15,000 nucleotides of DNA from positions 30,001-45,000 of the forward strand of contig JAWQFJ010018283.1 in assembly GCA_034096865.1 (NCBI GenBank), written 5' to 3'. Both the position numbers and the translations under genes were made by a program. Below are positions 7,867-15,000 of the stretch, piece after piece. Each line of letters opens with the position of its first letter. The stretch's first letter is position 1. Source of the DNA: Theodoxus fluviatilis. Taxonomy: Eukaryota > Mollusca > Gastropoda > Cycloneritida > Neritidae. The notes under the pieces are model-generated. The model had not been told where the DNA came from, made no database searches, and saw nothing but the letters and a program-made list of their open reading frames with translations.

Positions 7867-8330
7867 TCAGTCCGCCCCTGTCTTTATGGGCACTCCGTCC
7901 TGCCTTGGGCACTCAGTCCTGCCTTGGGCTCCCGTCCTACGCTGTGCGCTGTCACGCTCGGAGCTGGTGACCCTCAGCCCGCTGTGGTCACGTGGGGGCG
8001 ACCTATAGAGCCTGGGTCCTCGTACTCCGGGGTCCCCGGGGCGGGCAGTCAATTGGGACAGGGATCCGTAAGCCGCCTTGGACAAACAATTTCCTGGCGG
8101 AGGCAGAGACAGCTGTCTGGTCCTTGTCTTGCCCTGGAGGACTCCGGCATTGCGGTCTGCGAGTCGCTCCCCGCCGTGGTCGGATCCCGCTCTCCCCGTC
8201 CCCAGACGCCCGGGGCTAAGCCGATGACCAGATCTGGCAAGCGTCTCAATCGTCGCAGCCGCGATTAGACCGGAAGGGGCAGATTTGGCGCCGTCTGGCC
8301 GCTCTCCCCGCCTCCGGTTGGCGACAAAGA

Positions 8331-8771
8331 TTCCCCTGTGGCCCTCTGTTCCCCTCTGTTCCCCTCGGTGCCCCTCTGTTCCCCTCGGTGCCCCTCTGTT
8401 CCCCTCGGTTCCCCTCGGTTCCCCTCTGTTCAACTCTGTTCCCCTCGGTTCCCCTCTGTTCAACTCTGTTCCCCTCTGTTCCCCTCTGTTTCCCTCTGTT
8501 CAACTCTGTTCCCCTCTGTGCCCCTCTGTTCCCCTCTGTTCCCCTCTGTTCCCTTCTGTGGCCCTCTGTGGCCCTCTGTTCCCTTCTGTTCTCTTCTGTT
8601 TCCTTCTGTTCCCCTCTATTCCCTTCTGTTCCCCTCTGTTCCAACTCTGTTCCCCTCTGTTCCCCTCGGTTCCCCTCTGTGGCCCTCTGCGGCCCTCTGT
8701 TCCCCTCTGTTCCCTTCTGTTCCCCTCTGTTCCCCTCTGTTCCCCTCGGTGCCCCTCTGTTCCCCTCTGTT
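8331..8771 (+). repeat. Second 10-bp minisatellite, unit CCCCTCTGTT, about 43 copies
   Basis: The consensus is CCCCTCTGTT, with variants CCCCTCGGTT, CCCCTCGGTG, CAACTCTGTT, CCCTTCTGTT and GGCCCTCTGT-type units. Register is kept except for one 11-bp unit (CCAACTCTGTT, about 8641-8651). A 30-bp phrase, CGG-type unit then consensus then CAA-type unit, recurs near 8441-8470 and supports block duplication. The sequence is unrelated to the decamer at 4322-6050, though the period is the same. All forward frames are open as a Pro-Leu-Cys-Ser-Phe-Val repeat and the minus frames as Gly-Thr-Glu-Asn-Arg, so these are not genes. Confidence 0.96.
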
Positions 8772-9372
8772 CCTGTCACATCGGCCCCTGCCGTAAGGAT
8801 GCGGCTTTCGTCCACCCAGCCAGGGCTGGTGTCTGTAGCTCTGGGCCCTCTCTTTGGAGGTGAGGTGTTGGCTGGCGTTGCATTGAGATTTATCCCTTCC
8901 TCTTGCTTCTCAGCGTCTTCGGAATTATGACGTCCTCTCTACGATTCATATTCCTCCATCTTTCTGTTTCGGTGACTGCGCTCTCGCGCCAGACTTGTGA
9001 ACATTGTGGATTTTCCAAATCAGTAAGTTGTTAGGATATTTGTGTTTTGTTTGATCATTATCGAAGTAACAGCATACAGCCTAAAGATTCACGCGAGTCC
9101 ACAAAGTGTCTGGCAACGCCAGGCCTCCACTCTGCACGCAGTCAGGCGCCTGCTCCATTACAACAGAGTGCCTATGCGTGCCACCATGTTTATGTCATCC
9201 GGATGCCCTTTGTTACCTCTAGCGGCGTTTCCTTGAAGAAAAAAAAAGACGAAAAAACCACAGCCTCGTTTTCGCTTCGTTTGTCTCCATTGCGGCTTTG
9301 CTGACGGTGTCGCGCAATTTCCGGTCTACAGCGGCGCGGTGTTTGTACGGCTGGGCGTGGACGATCACTCAG
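8772..9372. other. Unique DNA, no gene recognised
   Basis: No exon or RNA gene is recognised. A run of nine A at 9239-9247 follows GCGTTTCCTTGAAG and could be a short poly-A remnant of an old insertion. I see no retroelement body or flanking target-site duplication to support that. Confidence 0.45.
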
Positions 9373-9705
9373 TGACGGACACTGATAAGGGCGGGCTCTT
9401 CAAGGGGTGGACACTAAAAAGGGCAGACACCAGAAAAAGCGGACACTGAAATTGAAAAGGATGATAGGGCGGATATTGGAAAGGGCGTACACCGAAATGG
9501 CGAAATGGACATTGGGAAGGGCGGACATTTTGAAGGGTGGACACTGGGAAAGGCGGACATTGGGTAGGGCGGACATTGGGTAGGGCGGACATTGGGTAGG
9601 GCGGACATTGGGTAGGGCGATTGGGCGGACATTGGGAAGAGCGTACGCTTGAAAGAGGTGGACACTGGGAAGAGTGAACAATGCGAAGGGCGGACACTTA
9701 GGGCG
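9373..9705 (+). repeat. 16-bp minisatellite, unit GGACATTGGGTAGGGC, degenerate at both ends
   Basis: The core has GGACATTGGG starting at 9555, 9571, 9587 and 9603, exactly 16 bp apart and almost identical. A further copy starts at 9627, after a step of 24 (one and a half units). Outward from the core, copies decay to GGACACT, GGATATT or GTACACC forms with 15-20 bp spacing, from about 9373 and to about 9705. A homogeneous core with decayed edges is typical of tandem arrays maintained by exchange. Minus frames read as Pro-Asn-Val-Arg or Cys-Pro-Pro repeats, which are artefacts. Confidence 0.92.
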
Positions 9706-9860
9706 AGAAAGCGAGGACTGGGTCCAGGGGGGAGAAGGGGAGATCACTCGAGAAGACAAGCCAGGACGCATTCAGGCTCACGTCCCGCCGTCCTCTCCTC
9801 GTCCGCTTCCACTTGCTCACGTCTGCGTGTAATCTCGTCAGACAGCCTTCATCTAGGCGG
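9706..9860. other. Short unique spacer between 16-bp and 20-bp arrays
   Basis: About 155 bp of non-repetitive sequence separates the two G-rich arrays. No feature is recognised. Confidence 0.5.
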
Positions 9861-11660
9861 AGGCGCGCCTGAAGGGGCCGAGTGGGCCTGGGAGGGGGCG
9901 AGTGGACTTAGGAGAGGGCGATTGGGCTTAGGAGGGGGTGAGTGGGCCCAGGAGAGGGCGAGTGGGCCTGGAAGGGGGCGATTGGGCCCGGGAGAGGGCG
10001 AGTGGGCCTGGGAGGAGGCGAGTGGGCCCGGGAGGGGGCGAGTTGGCCTGGGAGGGGGCGAGTGGGCCTGGAAGGGAGCGAGTTGGCCTAGGAGAGGGCG
10101 AGTGGGCTTGGAAGGGGGCGATTGGGCCCGGGAGGGGGCGAGTGGGCCTGGGAGGGGGCGAGTGGGCCTGGGAGGGGGCGAGTGGGCCTGGGAGAAGGCG
10201 AGTTGGCCTGGAAGGGGGCGAGTTGGCCTAGGAGAGGGCGAGTGGGCTTGGAAGGGGGCGATTGGGCCCGGGAGGGGGCGAGTGGGCCTGGGAGGGGGCG
10301 AGTGGGCCTGGGAGAGGGCGAGTTGGCCTGGGAGGGGGCGAGTGTTCCCGGGAGGGGGCGAGTAAGCCTGGAAGGGGGCGAGTTGGCCTGGGAGGGGGCG
10401 AGTGGGCCCGGGAGAGGGCGAGTGGGCTCGGGAGGGGGCGAGTTGGCCTGGGAGGGGGCGAGTGGGCCTGGGAGGGGGCGATTTGGCCTAGGAGAGGGCG
10501 AGTGGGCTTGGAAGGGGGCGAGTGGGCCTGGGAGGGGGCGAGTGGACTTAGGAGAGGGCGATTGGGCTTAGGAGGGTGCGAGTGGGCCCAGGAGAGGGCG
10601 AGTGGGCCTGGAAGGGGGCGATTGGGCCCGGGAGAGGGCGAGTAGGCCTGGGAGGAGGCGAGTGGGCCCGGGAGGGGGCGAGTGGGCCTGGGAGGGGGCG
10701 AGTGGGCCTGGGAGGGGGCGAGTGGGCCTGGGAGAAGGCGAGTTGGCCTGGAAGGGGGCGAGTTGGCCTAGGAGAGGGCGAGTGGGCTTGGAAGGGGGCG
10801 ATTGGGCCCGGGAGGGGGCGAGTGGGCCTGGGAGGGAGTGAGTGGGCCTGGGAGGGGGCGAGTGGGCCTGGGAGAGGGCGAGTTGGCCTGGGAGGGGGCG
10901 AGTGTTCCCGGGAGGGGGCGAGTGGGCCTGGAAGGGGGCGAGTTGGCCTGGGAGGGGGCGAGTGGGCCCGGGAGAGGGCGAGTGGGCTCGGGAGGGGGCG
11001 AGTTGGCCTGGGAGGGGGCGAGTGGGCCTGGGAGGGGGCGATTTGGCCTAGGAGAGGGCGAGTGGGCTTGGAAGGGGGCGAGTGGGCCTGGGAGGGGGCG
11101 ATTGGGCCCGGGAGGGGGGGAGTGGGCCCGGGAGGGTGCGAGTGGGCCTGGGAGAGGGCGAGTGGGCCCGGGAGGGGGCGAGTGGGTCCGGAAGGGAGCG
11201 AGTGGGCTCGGGAGGGGGCGAGTGGGCCTGGGAGAGGGCGAGTGGGCCTGGGAAGGGGCGAGTGGGCCTGGGAGGGGGCAAGTGGGCCAGGGAGGGGGCG
11301 ATTGGGCCTGGGAGGGGTCGAGTAGGCTCGGGAGAGGGCGAGTGGGCCTGGGAGGGGGCGAGTGGGCCTAGGAGGGGGCGAGTTGGCCTGTGAGTGAGCG
11401 AGCGGGCCTAGGAGTGGGCGAGTGGGCCCGGGAGGGGGCGAATGGGCCTGGGAGGAGGCGAGTGGGCCTGGGAGGGGGCGATTGGGCCTGGGAGGGGGCG
11501 AGTGGGCCCGGGAGGGGGCGATTTGGCCTTGGAGGGGGCGAGTGGGCCCGGGAGGAGACGAGTGTTCCCGGGAGGGGCCGAGTGGGATAGGGAGGGGGCG
11601 AATGGGCCCGGGAGGGGGCGAGTGGGCCCGGGAGGCGGCGAATGGGCCTGGGAGGGGGTG
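9861..11660 (+). repeat. 20-bp minisatellite, unit AGTGGGCCTGGGAGGGGGCG, 90 copies in perfect register
   Basis: The unit agtgggcctgggagggggcg repeats 90 times across 1,800 bp, and every copy starts at the expected multiple of 20. I see no single-base insertion or deletion. Substitutions cluster at a few positions: G/T at 4, C/T at 8-9, G/A at 10, and G/A in the second half. Bases 9901-10540 (32 units) and 10541-11100 (28 units) are two copies of a higher-order block. They differ by point changes plus loss of five units and gain of one. The remainder (11101-11660) is more mixed. The unit may be a dimer of diverged 10-mers (6 of 10 positions agree). Frames read Gly-Trp-Glu-Arg on plus and Pro-Leu-Ala-His on minus, both artefacts. 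Confidence 0.97.
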
Positions 11661-12571
11661 AGGGAGGAAGGGGCAAGGATGCAAAGACGGTGGCCTGCCT
11701 TCTGTGCAGAGTTTGCTCCTCCTCCAGTCCTCTGCAAAAGCGGACTGATGGGTCTCTGCCTGGCGGATGGGCGGTCAGATCTGCTTCCCTGGCAATGAGG
11801 AAGGAAAAGGTCAAGGGTCGAAGAGGACGGGAGGGAAATAGCGGCATTAGTTTAAGACCTTTCTGTTCCCGCTTCTGGAGACGCGCATACAGATCTATAC
11901 TGCGTGGCACGCACCGAGGTTGCGTCCAGCGTTCTTCCTTCCGAATTGCAGTTCTGCAGTAATTTATTGGCTGTTGCCGATTGCAAAAACGTCTTTATGT
12001 TTTTCACTACATCTACTTTTCCCACTGAATGGATGTTTGTTTACCTTTCCTGTATTCATTTTTACTTTTTGTGGGGTATTTTTTGGAAGTTGGTTTGAAT
12101 TTTTAAAAGTTACGTTTGTACTTTTCCGTCATCGCATTACTACTTTCGTCCATTCGACAATGACACATGTTACGTCGAAAGCTTCCATTGATTTATTGAC
12201 AGTTACTGAAAATGTTTTCAGTTTTTGCTTTTGTTTTTAAACCTGTACAAATGAGGTTTTAACAAGTCAGTACTAAAATTGCGTTTTTGAAAGGGGGGCA
12301 GGAGAACATTTCACCCGACATTGGACAGCTTTTAGAGATAATGGAGAATATGTTTCACGCCCGAACTGCTCGCCTCGGCAAATTCCTACCGGGGAGTTTC
12401 CACTGCGGAAGGAGTCACGTGACCGTACATGCGTTATTCCGGCAAGAGGAGGGAACTCTGTGCAAATGGCGGCGTTTCCTCCACGCCTCGGCCGTGAGCA
12501 CGCCTGCGTTCCCCGCCATTTCTGGTCCACCACCAGCGTCCTGCCTTTAACTGGCACCCTGATCCGGGTAA
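11661..12571. other. Unique DNA including a T-rich island, no gene recognised
   Basis: The first 300 bp are GC-rich and follow the end of the 20-bp array. From about 11950 to 12260 the plus strand is T-rich and contains a palindrome at 12205-12222. Short Phe/Leu-rich frames reflect the T content. I recognise no exon, poly-A signal context or retroelement. Confidence 0.5.
12205..12222. repeat. Near-perfect 18-bp palindrome
   Basis: ACTGAAAA and TTTTCAGT flank a central TG, giving 8-bp complementary arms with no loop to speak of. It could be a binding site for a dimeric protein or could be chance. There is no neighbouring gene to interpret it by. Confidence 0.4.
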
Positions 12572-12945
12572 CTGTATGGAGGGGGTGTGGGGTGCTGTAT
12601 GGAGGGGGTGTGGGGTGCTGTATGGAGGGGGTGTGGGTTGCTGTATGGAGGGGGTGTGGGGTGCTGTATGGAGGGGGTGTGGGTTGCTGTATGGAGGGGG
12701 TGTGGGGTGCTGTATGGAGGGGGTGTGGGGTCCTGTATGGAGGGGTGTGGGGTGCTGTATGGAGGGGGTGTGGGGTACTGTACGGAGGGGGTGTGGGGTG
12801 CTGTATGGAGGGGGTGTGGGATGCTGTATGGAGGGGGTGTGGGGTACTGTATGGAGGGGGTGTGGGGTACTGTATGGAGGGGGTGTGGGGTTCTGTATGG
12901 AGGGGGTGTGGGGTGCTGTATGGAGGGGGTGTGGGGTACTGGATG
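12572..12945 (+). repeat. 23-bp G-rich minisatellite, about 16 copies
   Basis: The element TATGGA recurs at 12575, 12598, 12621, 12644, 12667, 12690, 12713 and 12736, then at 12758 after one 22-bp step where a G is missing, and continues at 23 bp to about 12919. Each unit has CTGTATGGA, then GGGGGTGTGGGG, then TG or a variant (TTG, TA, TTC). One copy has TACGGA in place of TATGGA. Twenty-three is not a multiple of three and the unit lacks stops, so all forward frames give the same Trp/Gly/Val-rich peptide. The minus frames give a Pro/His/Thr-rich one. Neither is a gene. Confidence 0.96.
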
Positions 12946-13235
12946 CGGGAGAGGTGGTGTGGGGGGCTATGAGGGGAAGATGCCAGGGCAACCGTATGAT
13001 GTGGGTGTGGATGTAACTGTATGGAGGGTGTGTGAGGGGGCTTATGGAGGGGGTGTGGGGGGCTGTATGGAGGAGGTGTGGGGGGCTCTATGGTGTGGGT
13101 GTGGGGGCACTGGGGGGAGGACTGCTGCATGGAGGGGGTGAGGGGGTCGGGGTAGAGGGGGAAGATGCCAGGCCTACTGCATGGAGGGGAAGGGGGTGGG
13201 GGCAATGGGGGGGAGGATGCCAGGGCTGCTGGAGT
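12946..13235 (+). repeat. Degenerate continuation of the 23-bp G-rich repeat
   Basis: Fragments of the 23-bp unit (GTATGGAGG, GTGTGGGGG, GGGGCTGTATGG) continue at irregular spacing. They are mixed with a second recurring phrase, GAAGATGCCAGG or GAGGATGCCAGGG, near 12977, 13162 and 13216. This looks like the decayed, older edge of the array. No gene is supported. Confidence 0.7.
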
Positions 13236-14544
13236 AGGGACTCTTATTTCCTGGCACTATGCCCACCCTCGTTCCCGAAAAAACCTGGAAGCATTATCGA
13301 GCCTTCCTGTCAGGAGGAGCGCTTTTCCGTTGACAGTCTTCCTGGGATTAAACGTTTAAATTTCAGCAAAACTCCCCAAATTGACGTCCCAGAGTCTGAA
13401 TGGGCGAAGGCGTCCCATGGAAGGTGACATTTTTCAGTCAGGCGGACTGGAGGCACTTCCGCTGAGAGCGGGTTGCCGTATTGATTCCACTTGCTTTGCG
13501 CGGACGCCTGGGATCAGCGGGCAAGGACGAAGGAAAAAGACGTTTCAGCCCTCTTTGTAGAAAAAGCCTCCCCCCCCCCCCCCCCTCCCTAAATATATCT
13601 TTATTTCTCCATCTTTCCTTCTCTCTCATCATGGGTCACCCGCCAACCAAGGCCTCCAAGGCGCCCTCGGTCTGAGATGGTCAACAGAGGGCGTGCAGGA
13701 AGGCGGTACTCTAAAACGAAGCGAAAACCGGCCTGGGTTGTTGATCTGGAAACCGACGCGCTGGCGTAGAAAAGGTCGCGACCTGATCACCTCTCTGCCG
13801 TTCTCCAGCTCTCCCCAAACTTTTTTGGTCCCTTCGGGCACTGCAGGGCGTCCCTGGGGAACTCGTGTCGTTTGATGCAGCGATGCGGTCACTCAGAGTC
13901 TGCAACACTTTGTTTGGCTCTGGCGAACTGGGCCACATAGCAACAGCCTTGCTGACTGTGTGGGGCATTCAAACAAAAGCTAGAGGCCCGGCCTGTAGGT
14001 GGGGATTGCTGGGGAAGACCTCCCTGGCGCCGAGATTGCACTGACGGATGCGGAGCGAGGGAAAGTGAGAGAGGCCGCCCCCCACACCTCTCCACACGCC
14101 CTCGCTGTGTTTGTCTCAGGGCGCACACCGTCGTTGGGAGGCCACGAAACGAGCCACGTGAGATATCCTGGGCCGGCGTCCCTCGCTGTCGTTTACCCAG
14201 GCCCCTCTGTGTTTACCGGACCCCCCACCCAAAGTGCGCCGTTATGAGGACCGAAACACGGGAGGCGGTGGAAGCCAATAAAACAATCTGCTCATTCTCG
14301 GCCACCATTGCTCCGCCCAGAGCACCTCGTGGAGGGCGTCCAAGGCTGGCTGCCGACTCTGGCGCGGTGAGCAGGGCCAGGAGGATGTCCATTACCACGC
14401 CGTTATTGCAGGACGCTGTCGGTGCCAGCTCGCAGTGGCACATGTTGGTTCTTGGTATTTCACGTGGCCTCGAGGGCACCTGCCAGGGCGTGCTCAAAGC
14501 AGCAGACGTCTTCGACCTTTTTTTATTGGAAACCCCAGCTCCGA
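13236..14544. other. Unique DNA, no gene recognised; contains a C16 run
   Basis: Over 1.3 kb I find no recognisable exon or RNA gene. A homopolymer of 16 C spans 13570-13585 and is a likely site of sequencing-length error. Minus-strand frames near 13889-14128 and 14213-14497 have mixed, protein-like composition but no motif I can name. An AATAAA lies at 14277-14282 with no gene that would use it. Confidence 0.45.
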
Positions 14545-14612
14545 AAGTCCGGAACTCCCTAGGTCCCTAAGTCCGGAACTTCCCAGGTCCGTAAGTCCGG
14601 ATCTCCCCGTCT
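14545..14612 (+). repeat. 24-bp tandem repeat, about 2.6 copies
   Basis: AAGTCCGGA starts at 14545, 14569 and 14593, exactly 24 bp apart. Each full copy continues with ACTTCCC- or ACTCCCT-type sequence, then AGGTCC and a T before the next AAGTCCGG. Each copy carries a TCCGGA palindrome. The copies differ at only a few bases. Confidence 0.9.
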
Positions 14613-15000
14613 AGATCCTGATATTTTATCCGGGAAGCCGAGGGAGCGGGGAAAATTGCTCCTGTGTGCGCGAGAGTATGGTTTCGCGCCACAAGCACGT
14701 TCGGCAGTCAGCCAGGCGGAGTGGGTGGCGTGCTGGCCTCTGATTGACCCTGGTGCTGTCGCTGCTGGGGGTGGTCATCGGCGCGGACCCCGAGAATCAC
14801 CGACCGCGATCAATCTCCGCCAACCACTCTGCAGCCCCGATACAGGCCGCCATTAACGATCTTCAACTCCTCTCCGTGGCTATTTGCCTAACCACGGCCT
14901 GAATTAAAGCTCTCCCGCGATCATCTATCTCCTCCGCCCGCGTGCCTTTCCCCGCCTCCCACCTCTGGTCAGTTCAAGCGATGGAAGTTGTCCCCGTCAC
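14613..15000. other. Unique DNA to the window edge, no gene recognised
   Basis: No exon, RNA gene or mobile element is recognised. I checked 14700-14780 for a tRNA-like promoter (A and B boxes) and saw none. A small imperfect hairpin at 14874-14897 is listed separately. Confidence 0.45.
14874..14897. repeat. Short imperfect hairpin
   Basis: CCGTGGCTA and TAACCACGG pair as a nine-position stem with one C-A mismatch around TTTGCC. The mismatch could be a decayed pair. There is no context to give it a role. Confidence 0.35.

Larger units (their letters stand above)
7350..8330. other. GC-rich unique DNA between two arrays
   Basis: Both strands hold long overlapping frames in this stretch. Examples are about 190 codons on plus (7693-8268) and a minus frame open from about 8463 to 7564 apart from one TGA at 7867-7869. 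In GC-rich DNA this can be chance, and the two strands cannot both be coding throughout. The minus strand of 7438-7866 is the most protein-like and is listed separately. The rest has no motif I recognise. Confidence 0.4.

Noticed and set aside
7693..8268. 191-codon plus frame in unique GC-rich DNA
   Set aside because: The opposite strand is open over the same span, composition is Pro/Gly/Ser/Arg-heavy as expected of GC-rich random sequence, and no domain is recognisable.
9239..9247. Poly-A tail of a retroposed copy
   Set aside because: Only nine A, with no recognisable element upstream and no flanking duplication.
9649..11684. Long Gly/Trp/Glu/Arg frames (plus) and Pro/Leu/Ala/His frames (minus)
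   Set aside because: They are translations of the 20-bp minisatellite. Every frame gives the same shifted peptide, so there is no sign of a selected reading frame.
12273..13205. 310-codon minus frame rich in Pro, His and Thr
   Set aside because: It is generated by the 23-bp repeat, and the non-repeat end has no recognisable domain.
14700..14780. tRNA-derived SINE head
   Set aside because: A GTGGCGTGCTGGCCTCTG phrase looked SINE-like, but no A-box and B-box pair at proper spacing, no tail and no target-site duplication could be seen.

Overview
This is eukaryotic nuclear, almost certainly animal, non-coding DNA. I find no gene I would defend. Tandem repeats of at least a dozen kinds cover about 6.5 kb, roughly 43% of the window by my own tally. 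The DNA between them has no recognisable exon, no RNA gene, and no operon or ribosome-binding-site logic. The long open frames here (up to 633 codons) are repeat arrays that happen to lack stop codons. The mix of long (CT)n, (AG)n/(GT)n and GC-rich minisatellites, plus one GATAACT-type motif near 1978-1992, would fit a mollusc. That is a weak inference, and lampreys or other repeat-rich animals are not excluded.

Layout. 1-1014 is unique DNA with a G-rich patch. 1015-1497 is a polypyrimidine tract in which TTC blocks lie inside TCC blocks. 1767-1903 is (CT)n passing into (CCCT)n. 2721-2842 is a small 14-bp repeat. 3637-4046 is a G-rich degenerate repeat. 4322-6050 is a large 10-bp minisatellite. 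6396-6471 is a 38-bp tandem duplication. 7047-7349 is (AG)n then (GT)n. 7438-7866 (minus) is a protein-like but unrecognised segment. 8331-8771 is a second, unrelated 10-bp minisatellite. 9373-9705 is a 16-bp repeat. 9861-11660 is a 20-bp minisatellite of 90 units in unbroken register. 12572-12945 is a 23-bp minisatellite with a degenerate tail to about 13235. 14545-14612 is a short 24-bp repeat.

The most informative structure is inside the arrays. In the 10-bp array at 4322-6050, nearly every unit differs at one dinucleotide, and its states are CG, TG and CA, with only two TA. This is the pattern expected of an ancestral CpG decaying on either strand. Rare 9-bp units mark longer blocks (39, 169 and 577 bp offsets), so the order of duplication can be partly read. 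The 20-bp array shows a two-copy higher-order repeat (32 and 28 units) whose length changes are all whole units. These are observations on repeat evolution. They do not show a new functional system.
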